Assembly (NCBI RefSeq): GCF_001636295.1
Contig: NZ_CP014209.1
Span: 434,001 to 498,000, forward strand
Direction: 5' to 3'
Source of the DNA: Isoptericola dokdonensis DS-3
GTDB taxonomy: Bacteria; Actinomycetota; Actinomycetes; Actinomycetales; Cellulomonadaceae
Length of the DNA stretch: 64,000 nucleotides
Part shown: positions 55,949 to 64,000 of the stretch, in pieces
Layout of the letters: each line of letters begins with the position of its first letter
How positions within the stretch are numbered: the stretch's first letter is position 1
Made by a program: the position numbers and the translations under genes
The notes under the pieces: model-generated
The model's input: the letters and a program-made list of their open reading frames with translations, nothing else
Database searches by the model: none
Told to the model about the DNA's origin: nothing

Positions 55949-58093
55949 TCAGGCCGCGGGGACGTTCGCGACGCCGTCGGGCAGGATGCGCCGGCCGAGC
56001 AGGCGCTCGGAGTACCCCGTGCGGTCCAGGTACGGCGTGATGCCGCCGGTGTGGAAGCCCCACCCGGCGCCGAGGATCATGCACAGGTCGATCTGCGACG
56101 GGTCGGCCACGACCCGCTCGGTGAGCATGTGCCCGATCTCGACGGTGAGGGCGCCGAGGACGGAGTCCAGGACGCCGGCCTCGTCGAGCACCGGGGTACC
56201 GGCGCGGCCGGTGGAACCGGCGGGCAGCGCCTCGCCGAACACCGACTGGATCGCCGGGTCGACAGGCTTGTGCATCCCGGGCGCCGGGGCGTCGAGCACC
56301 ACGCGGGTGCCGTCGGCGACGAGCTTCTCCAGGCCGGGGGAGCGGGGGAACCGGTCGCCCAGGTCCTCGCGCAGCGAGGTGAGCACGTGCAGGCCGACGG
56401 CGGGGCCGACGAGGTCGAACAGCTCGAACGTCGGCATCGGGAAGCCGAGCGGCGCGAGCGCGCGGTCGGCCACCTCGACCGACGTGCCGTTCTCGACGGC
56501 CTCGACGACCTTGCCCATGACGAGCACGAGCAGCCGGTTGACGACGAACCCGGGCCGGTCGGCGACCAGCACCGCCGTCTTGCGCAGCTTCTTCGTGATG
56601 GCGAACGCGGTGGCCAGCGCCTCGTCGGAGGTCTTCTCCGCCTTGACGACCTCGACCAGCGGCATCTGCGCGACGGGGTTGAAGAAGTGGATGCCGACGA
56701 CCCGCTCGGGGTGGCGCAGGTCGGAGGCCATCTCGGTGATCGACAGCGCCGAGGTGTTCGTCGCGAGGATCGTGTCCGGCGAGACGACGTCCTCGAGCTC
56801 GGCGAACACCTTCTTCTTCAGGCCCATGACCTCGGTGACGGCCTCGACGACGACGTCGCACGAGGCGAACTCGCCGATCTCGGTCGTGCCCGTGACGGAC
56901 GCGACGATGCGGGCGGCCACCTCGGGCGTCATGCGGCCGCGACCGACCAGCTTCTCGGTGGTCGCGCGGACGAACCCGAGACCCTTCTCGACGCGCTCGG
57001 CGTCGAGGTCCCGCATGACGACGGGCACGCCGAGCCGCTGCGAGACCAGCAGCGCGATCTGCGCGGCCATGAGGCCCGCGCCGACGATCCCGACCCGGGT
57101 GATCGGACGGGCGAGGTCGGAGGCGGGTGCGCCCTTCGGCTTCTTGCCGCCCGAGGTGAGGCCGAACGCGTAGACGGACGCCCGCATCTCGTCGGACATG
57201 ATGAGGTCCGCCAGGGCCTCGTCCTCGGCGGCGAAGGCCTCGGCGCGGGTCGCGGTGCGCGCGCCGGCCAGGAGGTCGAGCGCCCGGTACGGCGCCGGGC
57301 GCGAGCCCGCCACGAGGTGGTCGAGCTGCTTGCGGGCGCCCGCGACGACGGCGTCCCACACGGGCTCCGGGTCGAGGTCGCGGCGCGCGGGGACGACGTC
57401 GCCGCGCAGGACGCTCGCCGCCCACGAGATCGAGCGCTCGAGGAAGTCGGCGGCCTCGAAGAGCTCGTCGACGAGGCCGATCTTCAGCGCCTCGGCGGGC
57501 TTGTACGGCTTGTTGGCGGCCGGCCGGGTGAGGATCACCTCGACGGCCTTCTCGATGCCGACCAGGCGCGGCACGAGGTAGGCGCCGCCCCAGCCGGGGA
57601 CGAGGCCGAGCCCGGTCTCCGGCAGGCCGAGGGCCGCGGCGTCGGACGCGACGGTGCGGTAGTCGCAGTTGAGCGCGACCTCGAGGCCGCCGCCGAGCGC
57701 GAGGCCGTTGACGAACGCGAACGTGGGCACGCCCATGGTGTGCAGCAGCTCGTAGGCGGCGTGGCCGGCGCGGCCCAGCTCCAGGGCCTGCTCGTGGGAG
57801 GTCACGGCGCTGACGCCGAGCAGGTCGGCGCCCGCGGCGAGGAAGTACGGCTTGCCGGTGACCGCGACAGCGGCGATCTCGCCGGCCGCGGCGCGGCGCT
57901 GCAGCGTGGTCAGCGCCGTGGTGAGCTCGGCCAGGCCCTCGGGGCCCAGGGTGCTTGGCTTGGTGTGGTCGAGCCCGTTGTCCAGCGTGACCAGGGCGAG
58001 CACGCCCTGCCCGCCCGGCAGCTCGACGTCCGCGACGAGGGAGTGCGTGACCCGCTCGGCCCGCACGGCGGGGGTGTCGGTGGTGGTGGTCAT
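55949..58093 (-). CDS. fadB: Multifunctional fatty-acid oxidation protein (enoyl-CoA hydratase / 3-hydroxyacyl-CoA dehydrogenase)
   Basis: Beta-oxidation alpha subunit of 714 residues. The N-terminal crotonase domain (about residues 1-230) has FLAAGADLLGVSAV and the oxyanion segment FVNGLALGGGLEVALNCDYR with LGLPETGLGLVPGWGG. The NAD-binding dehydrogenase domain starts near residue 335 (ITRVGIVGAGLMAAQIALLV), with ILATNTSALSITEMA and RVVGIHFFNPVAQMPLVEVV carrying the catalytic His. A 3HCDH C-terminal domain ends the protein. It follows the thiolase gene by five bases on the same strand, forming a fadA-fadB operon. Confidence 0.94.
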   Translation of the reverse strand: MTTTTDTPAVRAERVTHSLVADVELPGGQGVLALVTLDNGLDHTKPSTLGPEGLAELTTALTTLQRRAAAGEIAAVAVTGKPYFLAAGADLLGVSAVTSHEQALELGRAGHAAYELLHTMGVPTFAFVNGLALGGGLEVALNCDYRTVASDAAALGLPETGLGLVPGWGGAYLVPRLVGIEKAVEVILTRPAANKPYKPAEALKIGLVDELFEAADFLERSISWAASVLRGDVVPARRDLDPEPVWDAVVAGARKQLDHLVAGSRPAPYRALDLLAGARTATRAEAFAAEDEALADLIMSDEMRASVYAFGLTSGGKKPKGAPASDLARPITRVGIVGAGLMAAQIALLVSQRLGVPVVMRDLDAERVEKGLGFVRATTEKLVGRGRMTPEVAARIVASVTGTTEIGEFASCDVVVEAVTEVMGLKKKVFAELEDVVSPDTILATNTSALSITEMASDLRHPERVVGIHFFNPVAQMPLVEVVKAEKTSDEALATAFAITKKLRKTAVLVADRPGFVVNRLLVLVMGKVVEAVENGTSVEVADRALAPLGFPMPTFELFDLVGPAVGLHVLTSLREDLGDRFPRSPGLEKLVADGTRVVLDAPAPGMHKPVDPAIQSVFGEALPAGSTGRAGTPVLDEAGVLDSVLGALTVEIGHMLTERVVADPSQIDLCMILGAGWGFHTGGITPYLDRTGYSERLLGRRILPDGVANVPAA

Positions 58094-58098
58094 CGTGC

Positions 58099-59367
58099 TC
58101 AGCCCTCCGTGGTCGGGACGTGGCCCGAGTAGTCGGCGTGGTGCGGGTTCTCCCAGATCACGGTGCCGCCCTGGCCCAGGCCCACGCACATCGTCGTGAG
58201 GCCGTAGCGGACCTCGGGGTGCTGGGCGAACTGGCGCGCGAGCTGCGTCATGAGGCGCACGCCCGAGCTGGCCAGGGGGTGCCCGACGGCGATCGCGCCG
58301 CCGTACGGGTTGACCCGCGGGTCGTCGTCGGCGATGCCGTAGTGGTCGAGGAAGCTGAGCACCTGGACGGCGAACGCCTCGTTGATCTCGAACAGGCCGA
58401 TGTCGTCGATGCTCAGCCCGGCCTGGGCGAGCGCCTTGTCGGTGGCGGGCACGGGACCGTAGCCCATGATCTCCGCCGGGACGCCGGCGAAGGCGGACGA
58501 CACGAGGCGCATCGCGACCGGCAGGCCGAGCTCGTCCGCGGTGTCGCCCGCGGCGAGCAGCGCGACGGTGGCGCCGTCGGTGAGCGGGGAGGCGTTGCCC
58601 GCGGTGACCCGGCCGCCGGGACGGAACGGGGTCTTGAGGTCCGCGATGCCCTCGACCGTGGTGCCGGGTCGCGGCAGCTCGTCGGTCTGGGCCAGCGTCC
58701 AGCCGGTGCCCTCGCGGCGGGTCGCCACGGGCACGATCTCCGGACCGATGTCGCCGTTGGCCAGCGCCTTGGCGTACTTGGCCTGGGTGTTGACCGCGTA
58801 TGCGTCCGCGCGCTCCTTGGTCAGGTGCGGGAACCGGTCGTGCAGGTTCTCGGCGGTGACGCCCATGTTGAGGGCGTCCGGCGCGACGAGCTTCTCGGCG
58901 ACGAACCGCGGGTTGGGGTCCGCGTCCAGGCCCATCGGGTGGCGGCCCATGTGCTCGACGCCGCCCGCGAGGACGACGTCCGCCGAGCCGACCGCGATGG
59001 TGGCGGCGGTGTTGGTGACGGCCGTCATGGCGCCGGCGCACATGCGGTCGATGGCGTAGCCCGGGACGGACGTGGGCAGGCCCGCGAGGATCGCGGTGGT
59101 GCGGCCGAGGGTGAGGCCCTGGTCGCCCTGCTGCGTCGTCGCGGCGACGGCGACCTCGTCCACGCGCTCCGGCGGCAGCTCGGGGTGGCGGCGCAGCAGC
59201 TCGCGCATCGCCTTGACGACGAGGTCGTCGGCGCGGGTCCCGGCGAGCAGGCCGTCGGGCCTGGCCTTGCCGAAGGGGGTGCGCACGCCCTCGACGAAGA
59301 CGACGTCGCGCAGCGCGCGTCGTGCCGGGTCGCGGGTGGTGGTGCCGGCCTGGTGGGCCACGGTCAT
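58099..59367 (-). CDS. fadA: Acetyl-CoA C-acyltransferase (thiolase)
   Basis: Beta-ketothiolase of 422 residues, the last step of fatty-acid beta-oxidation. The nucleophile is Cys110 in YAIDRMCAGAMTAVTNTA. The C-terminal active-site motifs are GLFEINEAFAVQVLSFL, NPYGGAIAVGHPLASSGVRL (His) and LTTMCVGLGQGGTVIWEN (second Cys). ATG 59367 follows GGAG with five-base spacing; an ATG at 59415 would add sixteen unconserved residues. It is the first gene of the fad operon. Two inverted repeats lie in the promoter region upstream, suggesting control by a fatty-acyl-CoA-responsive repressor. Confidence 0.94.
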   Translation of the reverse strand: MTVAHQAGTTTRDPARRALRDVVFVEGVRTPFGKARPDGLLAGTRADDLVVKAMRELLRRHPELPPERVDEVAVAATTQQGDQGLTLGRTTAILAGLPTSVPGYAIDRMCAGAMTAVTNTAATIAVGSADVVLAGGVEHMGRHPMGLDADPNPRFVAEKLVAPDALNMGVTAENLHDRFPHLTKERADAYAVNTQAKYAKALANGDIGPEIVPVATRREGTGWTLAQTDELPRPGTTVEGIADLKTPFRPGGRVTAGNASPLTDGATVALLAAGDTADELGLPVAMRLVSSAFAGVPAEIMGYGPVPATDKALAQAGLSIDDIGLFEINEAFAVQVLSFLDHYGIADDDPRVNPYGGAIAVGHPLASSGVRLMTQLARQFAQHPEVRYGLTTMCVGLGQGGTVIWENPHHADYSGHVPTTEG

Positions 59368-59445
59368 GGCAGCTCCGTCCGTTGCGATGGTCTCTGCGAC
59401 GGTGCGCGGGAGCATCGTCGCTCAGGGGCGGAGATCAGGTCCGCT

Positions 59446-59473
59446 CCCGGTACACGCTACCGCGAGTACCGGG
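59446..59473. promoter_or_regulatory. Inverted repeat 1 upstream of fadAB
   Basis: CCCGGTAC and GTACCGGG are perfect arms separated by twelve bases. The repeat lies about 80 bases upstream of the fadA start. Confidence 0.5.
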
Positions 59474-59488
59474 AACAGCATAGGCCAT

Positions 59489-59505
59489 CTGATACCGGGT
59501 ATCAG
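59489..59505. promoter_or_regulatory. Inverted repeat 2 upstream of fadAB
   Basis: CTGATACC-G-GGTATCAG is a 17-base near-palindrome with a single central base. It lies between the RNase D stop and the first repeat. Its size and symmetry fit a TetR-type dimer site. Confidence 0.55.
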
Positions 59506-59514
59506 CCGCCGTCG

Positions 59515-60741
59515 TCAGGCGTCGGCGAAGGCGTCCGCGAGCGGACCGGCGAGCAGGCCGACCTGCCACGGTCGCGCCTGCCGCTCGAGGAGGAAGTCGC
59601 CGACGGCGGCCGCGGTCGCGGGCTCCGGGGGAGCCCAGCACAGGCGCCGCAGGGCGTCCGGCTGCAGCAGGTTCTCCGCCGGGACGGACAGCTCCTCGGT
59701 CAGCCGCGTCACGACGTCGCGGGCCAGGTCGAGGCGGCGTGCTGCGACGGGGTCTCGGTCCGCCCAGGCGCGCGGCGGCGGGGGGCCGTCGCTGCGCGGG
59801 CCCCGCAGGCTCGGCAGGGCCGACTCCGGCAGGGCGAGCGCCTCGTCGATCGCGCGCTGCCAGGCGGGGGCCCGGCGTCGCGCACCCTTGGAGGCGAACT
59901 CCGGCAGCGCGACGAGCTGCGGCACCGTGCGCGGCAGCGCGTTCGCCGCCGCGATGATCGCCCGGTCCGCCAGAACGCGGCCGGGCGAGACGTCCCGGCG
60001 CCGGGCCGCGTCGTCGCGCGCCTCCCACAGAGAGCGGACCACGGCCAGCCGGCGCCGGTCGCGCACCGTGTGGGTGCCCGACGTCCGGCGCCACGGGTCC
60101 ACCTGCGGCGCGGGCGGCGGCAGGGTGCGCACGTGCTCGAACTCCTGCGCGGCCCACTCCGTCTTGCCCGCCTCGTCGAGCCGGGCGGCGAGCACGTCGC
60201 GCACCTCGACCAGCACCTCGACGTCCAGCGCCGCGTAGCGGAGCCAGTCCTCGGGCAGCGGGCGTGTCGACCAGTCGACGGCCGAGTGCTCCTTGGCCAG
60301 GCCCAGGCCCAGGGTGTCCGCCACGACCGCCGCCAGGCCGACGCGTGGCATCCCCAGCAGCCGGGCGGCGAGCTCGGTGTCGAACACGCGGGCGGGACGC
60401 AGACCGTGCTCGCCGAACCCGGGCAGGTCCTGCGACGCGGCGTGCAGCACCCACTCGACGTCGCCGACGGCCGCGGCCAGGCCGGACAGGTCCGGCAGCC
60501 CCACGGGGTCGATGAGGGCCGTCCCGGCGTCCGCGCGGCGCACCTGCACCAGGTAGGTGGCCTGGCCGTAGCGGTAGCCGGACGCCCGCTCGGCGTCGGC
60601 GGCGACCGGTCCCGACCCGGCCGCGAACGCGTCGACCACCCGGGCGAGCCCGGCGGGGGTGGACACCACCGGTCCGACGCCGTCGGCCGGTTCGGTGAGG
60701 GGGACGACGTCGGGGTCGACCGAGGGCACGCCGGAGCTCAT
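59515..60741 (-). CDS. rnd: Ribonuclease D (HRDC-domain DEDDy 3'-5' exonuclease)
   Basis: RNA 3'-end processing exonuclease of 408 residues. The DEDDy catalytic residues lie in GPVAADAERASGYRYG (Asp-x-Glu near residue 48), VLHAASQDLPGFGEHG (Asp), and the Tyr-x3-Asp motif LRYAALDVEVLVEV near residue 167. HRDC domains follow from about residue 215 (RRLAVVRSLWEARDDAARRR, ADRAIIAAANALPRTVPQL). The ATG overlaps the DUF3000 stop by four bases. The pairing with DUF3000 is conserved in actinobacteria and, as recalled, in M. tuberculosis. Confidence 0.93.
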   Translation of the reverse strand: MSSGVPSVDPDVVPLTEPADGVGPVVSTPAGLARVVDAFAAGSGPVAADAERASGYRYGQATYLVQVRRADAGTALIDPVGLPDLSGLAAAVGDVEWVLHAASQDLPGFGEHGLRPARVFDTELAARLLGMPRVGLAAVVADTLGLGLAKEHSAVDWSTRPLPEDWLRYAALDVEVLVEVRDVLAARLDEAGKTEWAAQEFEHVRTLPPPAPQVDPWRRTSGTHTVRDRRRLAVVRSLWEARDDAARRRDVSPGRVLADRAIIAAANALPRTVPQLVALPEFASKGARRRAPAWQRAIDEALALPESALPSLRGPRSDGPPPPRAWADRDPVAARRLDLARDVVTRLTEELSVPAENLLQPDALRRLCWAPPEPATAAAVGDFLLERQARPWQVGLLAGPLADAFADA

Positions 60742-61319
60742 GGCCCCACGGTACGTCGTCGGACGTCCAGGGCGGTCACGCCGTCGGGCAGCGGGGGCAG
60801 GCCCCCGGCGGTCGACATGAGGTCCGCCCACACCTCCAGGTGCGCGCCGAGATCGGTGTCCGTGGGGGTCCAGGAGGCCCGGATCTCGAGATCGACGGCG
60901 TCCGGGGTGGCGCCGAGCGCGCCGTAGGAGCTCGACAGCACCCGGGTCACGGTCCCGCCGGCCGCCACCGCGCCGACCCCGGCCGCCTCCAGGTTCTCCG
61001 TCACCCACGTCCACGCGACGTCGCCGAGCAGGTCCTCCGCGGCGAGCTCCGCCTCGAGCTGCGTCCGCACCAGGGTGACCACGCGGAAGTCGCCGCGCCA
61101 CGCGTCCTGGCCGGCGGGGTCGTGCAGGACGACGAACCGGCCCGTGGCGACCTCCTCGTCCTCCGCGACGACCTCGCCCTCGACGGCCAGGCTGAACGGC
61201 GCCACCCGGGTCGGCCCCGGGATCTCGACGAGGCGGACCTCCGGGCGGGTCCGGCGGCCCCGGAGCGACGCCAGGGCGGCGGCGAAGCGTTCCGGTACCT
61301 CGGGCGGGTGGGCGCTCAC
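60738..61319 (-). CDS. DUF3000 family protein
   Basis: Soluble protein of 193 residues, an actinobacterial family of unknown function. Recognised from PERFAAALASLRGRRTRPEV, APFSLAVEGEVV, GRFVVLHDPAGQDAWRGDFR, RVVTLVRTQLEAELAAEDLL and the C-terminal ASWTPTDTDLGAHLEVWADL. TACCGT on the minus strand lies seven bases before GTG 61319, suggesting a leaderless start there; GTG 61328 would add three residues. It is co-translated with RNase D, which suggests an RNA-related role by association only. Confidence 0.87.
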   Translation of the reverse strand: MSAHPPEVPERFAAALASLRGRRTRPEVRLVEIPGPTRVAPFSLAVEGEVVAEDEEVATGRFVVLHDPAGQDAWRGDFRVVTLVRTQLEAELAAEDLLGDVAWTWVTENLEAAGVGAVAAGGTVTRVLSSSYGALGATPDAVDLEIRASWTPTDTDLGAHLEVWADLMSTAGGLPPLPDGVTALDVRRRTVGP

Positions 61320-61535
61320 GCAGGTCACGGTACGCCTGCCCGCCGACGACGCCGTGGCGCCGTGCCGGTCGGCCGTCTCCTGTCACGTCCCTCCGGGTGG
61401 CGCCGGGAGGGAAGCGCTGTCCGGATGACGGCACCCTCGCGGAGCCCCTCCGCGGTCCGACTAGGCTGGTCGAGGCCCACCGGGTCGCCGCCCCCGGGCG
61501 GCCCCGGGACGTTCTCGTCAAGGAAGCAGGAAGCG

Positions 61536-62972
61536 ATGACAGCACGAGCCCAGATCGGTGTCACCGGACTCGCGGTGATGGGGCGCAACCTCGCGCGCAA
61601 CTTCGCGCGTCACGGCTACACGGTGGCGGTGCACAACCGCAGCTTCGCCAAGACGCAGTCCCTGATGGACGAGGCGGGCGGCGAGGGCGACCTCGTCCCC
61701 TCGGAGTCGATGGCCGACTTCGTCGCCTCGCTCGAGCGCCCCCGCAAGGTCGTCGTCATGGTCAAGGCCGGCGCCGCGACCGACGCCGTCATCGACGAGC
61801 TCGTGCCGCTGCTGGAGGAGGGCGACATCGTCGTCGACGCCGGCAACGCGCACTTCCCGGACACCATCCGCCGCGAGGAGGCGCTGCGCGCCCAGGGCCT
61901 GCACTTCGTCGGCACCGGCGTGTCCGGCGGCGAGGAGGGTGCCCTGCTCGGCCCGTCGATCATGCCCGGCGGCACCCGCGAGTCCTACGAGTCCCTCGGC
62001 CCGATCCTCGAGGCGATCTCCGCCAAGGTCGACGGCACCCCGTGCTGCACCTACGTCGGCCCGAACGGCGCCGGCCACTTCGTGAAGATGGTGCACAACG
62101 GCATCGAGTACGCCGACATGCAGCTCATCGCCGAGGCCTACGACCTGCTCAAGCAGGGCCTGGGGGCGTCCGCCGCCGAGATCGGCCAGATCTTCGCCGA
62201 GTGGAACACGGGCGACCTCGAGTCGTTCCTCATCGAGATCACCGCCGACGTCCTGCAGCACGTCGACGCCGAGACCGGCGCCGCGTTCGTCGACATCGTG
62301 CTCGACCAGGCCGAGCAGAAGGGCACCGGTCGCTGGACCGTGCAGAACGGCCTCGACCTGGGCGTGCCGATCACCGGCATCGCCGAGGCGACGTTCGCCC
62401 GCGCCCTGTCGGGCTCCGTGCCGCAGCGCGAGGCCGGGCGCGCCGCCCTGCCGGCGCACGCCACCGCCCTCGAGGTCACCGACCGCGACTCCTTCGTCGA
62501 GGACGTCCGTCGCGCCCTCTACGCCTCCAAGGTCGTCGCCTACTCCCAGGGCTTCGACCAGATCGCCGCCGCCTCGGCCGAGAACGGCTGGGACATCGAC
62601 CGCGGCGCCATGGCCCGCATCTGGCGCGGCGGCTGCATCATCCGAGCCCGGTTCCTCAACCGGATCACCGAGGCGTACGAGCGCGACCCGCAGCTCTCCC
62701 TGCTGCTCGCCGACCCGTACTTCACCGACGCCGTCGGCGAGGGCCTGGCGGCCTGGCGTCGTGTCGTCGCGCAGGCCGCGACCGCGGGCATCCCGGCCCC
62801 GGCGTTCTCGTCGTCGCTGTCCTACTACGACGGCGTGCGGGCCGAGCGGCTGCCGGCCGCGCTGATCCAGGCGCAGCGCGACTTCTTCGGCGCGCACACC
62901 TACCGGCGCACCGACCGCGACGGCACGTTCCACACCCAGTGGTCGGGCGACCGCACCGAGCAGGAGGCGTGA
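61536..62972 (+). CDS. gnd: 6-phosphogluconate dehydrogenase (decarboxylating)
   Basis: Oxidative pentose-phosphate enzyme of 478 residues producing ribulose-5-phosphate, CO2 and NADPH. The dinucleotide motif is IGVTGLAVMGRNLARNFA with HNRSFAKTQ after the second strand. Catalytic regions are GTGVSGGEEGALLGPSIMPG (about residue 128) and GHFVKMVHNGIEYADMQLIA with the catalytic Lys near residue 183. The C-terminal domain has IWRGGCIIRARFLNRI and ends HTQWSGDRTEQEA. The length matches the long, dimeric NADP-dependent GndA type. TAGGCT at 61462-61467 is a candidate -10, giving a leader of about 65 bases. Confidence 0.96.
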   Translation: MTARAQIGVTGLAVMGRNLARNFARHGYTVAVHNRSFAKTQSLMDEAGGEGDLVPSESMADFVASLERPRKVVVMVKAGAATDAVIDELVPLLEEGDIVVDAGNAHFPDTIRREEALRAQGLHFVGTGVSGGEEGALLGPSIMPGGTRESYESLGPILEAISAKVDGTPCCTYVGPNGAGHFVKMVHNGIEYADMQLIAEAYDLLKQGLGASAAEIGQIFAEWNTGDLESFLIEITADVLQHVDAETGAAFVDIVLDQAEQKGTGRWTVQNGLDLGVPITGIAEATFARALSGSVPQREAGRAALPAHATALEVTDRDSFVEDVRRALYASKVVAYSQGFDQIAAASAENGWDIDRGAMARIWRGGCIIRARFLNRITEAYERDPQLSLLLADPYFTDAVGEGLAAWRRVVAQAATAGIPAPAFSSSLSYYDGVRAERLPAALIQAQRDFFGAHTYRRTDRDGTFHTQWSGDRTEQEA

Positions 62973-62979
62973 CGCACCC

Positions 62980-64000
62980 GTGACCACCCCCCAGTCGGGA
63001 CCCGGGGCCGGCGGCCCCGGGTTCCACCCCGTGATCGTCGGGTCGGACATCGGCGTCTACGCGCTGACCCGGTCCTTCCACGAGGCCTACGGCCTGCGCA
63101 CGACCGTCGTCGCGTTCGCCGAGCCGGGTCCGATCGCGCACTCCCAGCTCATCGACACGGTGCTGTCCGGCACCGGTGCTGCCGAGATCGTGGCGACCCT
63201 CGAGAAGGTCGCGGCGGACCGCCGTGCCGCCGGGCACGCCGAGCCGCTGCTGCTGCAGTCCAACATGGACTGGGTGGTGCGGATCCTCGCGCACCACCGC
63301 GGCGCCCTGGAGGCCGCGGGCTACGTGCTGCCCTACGCCGACGTCGACCTCATCGACCGCATCTGCGACAAGGCCGAGTTCTCGGCCGTGTGCGCCGAGC
63401 TCGGCATCCCCACGCCGGCGACCGTGATCCAGGACTTCGCCGACGCGCAGGCCGAGGGCTGGCGCCCCCAGCCCGTCGCGTTCGACTACCCGGTCATCGC
63501 CAAGCCCGCCTCCAGCGCGGACTACCACGACGTGCAGTTCGCCGGGAAGAAGAAGATCTACGAGATCGCCTCCCGCGACGAGCTGGACAGCCTGTGGGGC
63601 TCCCTGCGCCGCGCCGGCTTCACCGGCCGGTTCCTCGTCCAGGAGATGATCCCGGGCGACGACACCCAGATGCGGTCGGTGACCACGTACTCGGACACCT
63701 CGGGCCGTGTCACCCTGCGCTGCTCGGCGCGCGTGCTCCTGGAGGAGCGCACTCCGGCGGCGCGCGGCAACCCGTCGGCGATGATCGTCGAGCCGATCGC
63801 GGAGATCCTCGACGCCGCGCAGCGGATCTGCGAGCACACCGGCTGGCGCGGCTTCGCGAACTTCGACGTCAAGCTCGACCCGCGTGACGGCGTCTTCAAG
63901 TTCTTCGAGCAGAACCCCCGCATCGGGCGCAACAACTACTACCTCACCGCGGGCGGGCAGAACCCGACCGAGGTGCTGGTGGACGACGTGATCCACGGGG
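62980..64000 (+). CDS. ATP-grasp carboxylate-amine ligase (3' end outside window)
   Basis: Partial gene; 340 codons are present. An N-terminal Rossmann-like domain (FHPVIVGSDIGVYALTRSFH) precedes an ATP-grasp fold: VIAKPASSADYHDVQFAGKK (nucleotide lysines), RFLVQEMIPGDDTQMRSVTT and the metal site KLDPRDGVFKFFEQNPRIGR. Enzymes of this group join a carboxylate to an amine, for example D-aspartate ligases acting on peptidoglycan precursors. That specific role is a guess. GTG 62980 begins TTPQSGPGAGG; an AGGAGG lies 12 bases upstream. It starts seven bases after gnd and is probably co-transcribed. Confidence 0.85.
   Translation, partial: MTTPQSGPGAGGPGFHPVIVGSDIGVYALTRSFHEAYGLRTTVVAFAEPGPIAHSQLIDTVLSGTGAAEIVATLEKVAADRRAAGHAEPLLLQSNMDWVVRILAHHRGALEAAGYVLPYADVDLIDRICDKAEFSAVCAELGIPTPATVIQDFADAQAEGWRPQPVAFDYPVIAKPASSADYHDVQFAGKKKIYEIASRDELDSLWGSLRRAGFTGRFLVQEMIPGDDTQMRSVTTYSDTSGRVTLRCSARVLLEERTPAARGNPSAMIVEPIAEILDAAQRICEHTGWRGFANFDVKLDPRDGVFKFFEQNPRIGRNNYYLTAGGQNPTEVLVDDVIHG

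Overview
The window looks like chromosomal DNA from a very high-GC actinobacterium, most likely a facultatively fermentative member of the Micrococcales such as Cellulomonas, Isoptericola or Cellulosimicrobium. The evidence is the strong G/C preference at third codon positions, several families found mainly in actinobacteria (SepH, DUF3000, DUF3093, DUF3159, DUF3710, DUF4193, DUF5701, DUF5998, GuaB1), many GTG starts, and pyruvate formate-lyase beside aerobic metabolism. The genus is an inference.

Layout. 1-5.7 kb: sugar-type oxidoreductase and LacI repressor (divergent), LysE exporter and Lrp regulator (divergent), a DEDDh exonuclease and a two-component system. 5.9-8.2 kb: a small membrane protein, then a lower-GC patch with one unrecognised 514-residue gene lying between metH and an imperfect copy of the metH 3' end. 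8.2-15 kb: metH, two acetyltransferases, a YhhN-type membrane protein and a hydrolase. 15-24 kb: topoisomerase IV subunit A, a GNAT/acyl-CoA-synthetase fusion, DUF5998, a phosphodiesterase, thymidine kinase and sepH. 24-34.7 kb: a housekeeping block (TRIC channel, inositol monophosphatase, DUF4193, DUF3093, dut, DUF3710, OB-fold, DUF3159, two TrkA/RCK proteins, a KimA-like permease, a TRAM RNA methyltransferase) whose order resembles the Rv2689c-Rv2701c region of Mycobacterium tuberculosis as I remember it. 35-47.6 kb: DUF5701, aconitase, hydrolase/TetR, PadR/membrane pair, a NUDIX-APH-DUF1801 operon, guaB1 and dxs. 47.6-50.8 kb: pflB-pflA behind a Rex-like site. 50.8-64 kb: YbdK ligase, SGNH hydrolase overlapping a HAD phosphatase, a 2-oxoglutarate oxygenase, fatty-acid beta-oxidation genes, RNase D, DUF3000, 6-phosphogluconate dehydrogenase and a partial ATP-grasp ligase.

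How the genes work together. Divergent regulator/target pairs recur (LacI/oxidoreductase, Lrp/LysE, TetR/hydrolase), with dyads in or beside the short gaps of the LacI and TetR pairs. The RCK pair and the KimA-like permease form a plausible potassium-uptake unit. pflBA would supply fermentative acetyl-CoA under redox control. The thiolase and hydratase/dehydrogenase genes form a beta-oxidation unit behind two inverted repeats.

Many genes carry a TAnnnT-type -10 hexamer only 6-7 bases before the start codon, which is the signature of leaderless transcripts; I used it to choose several starts. No rRNA, tRNA, CRISPR array, transposase or integrase was seen. No gene-free stretch exceeds about 300 bases.
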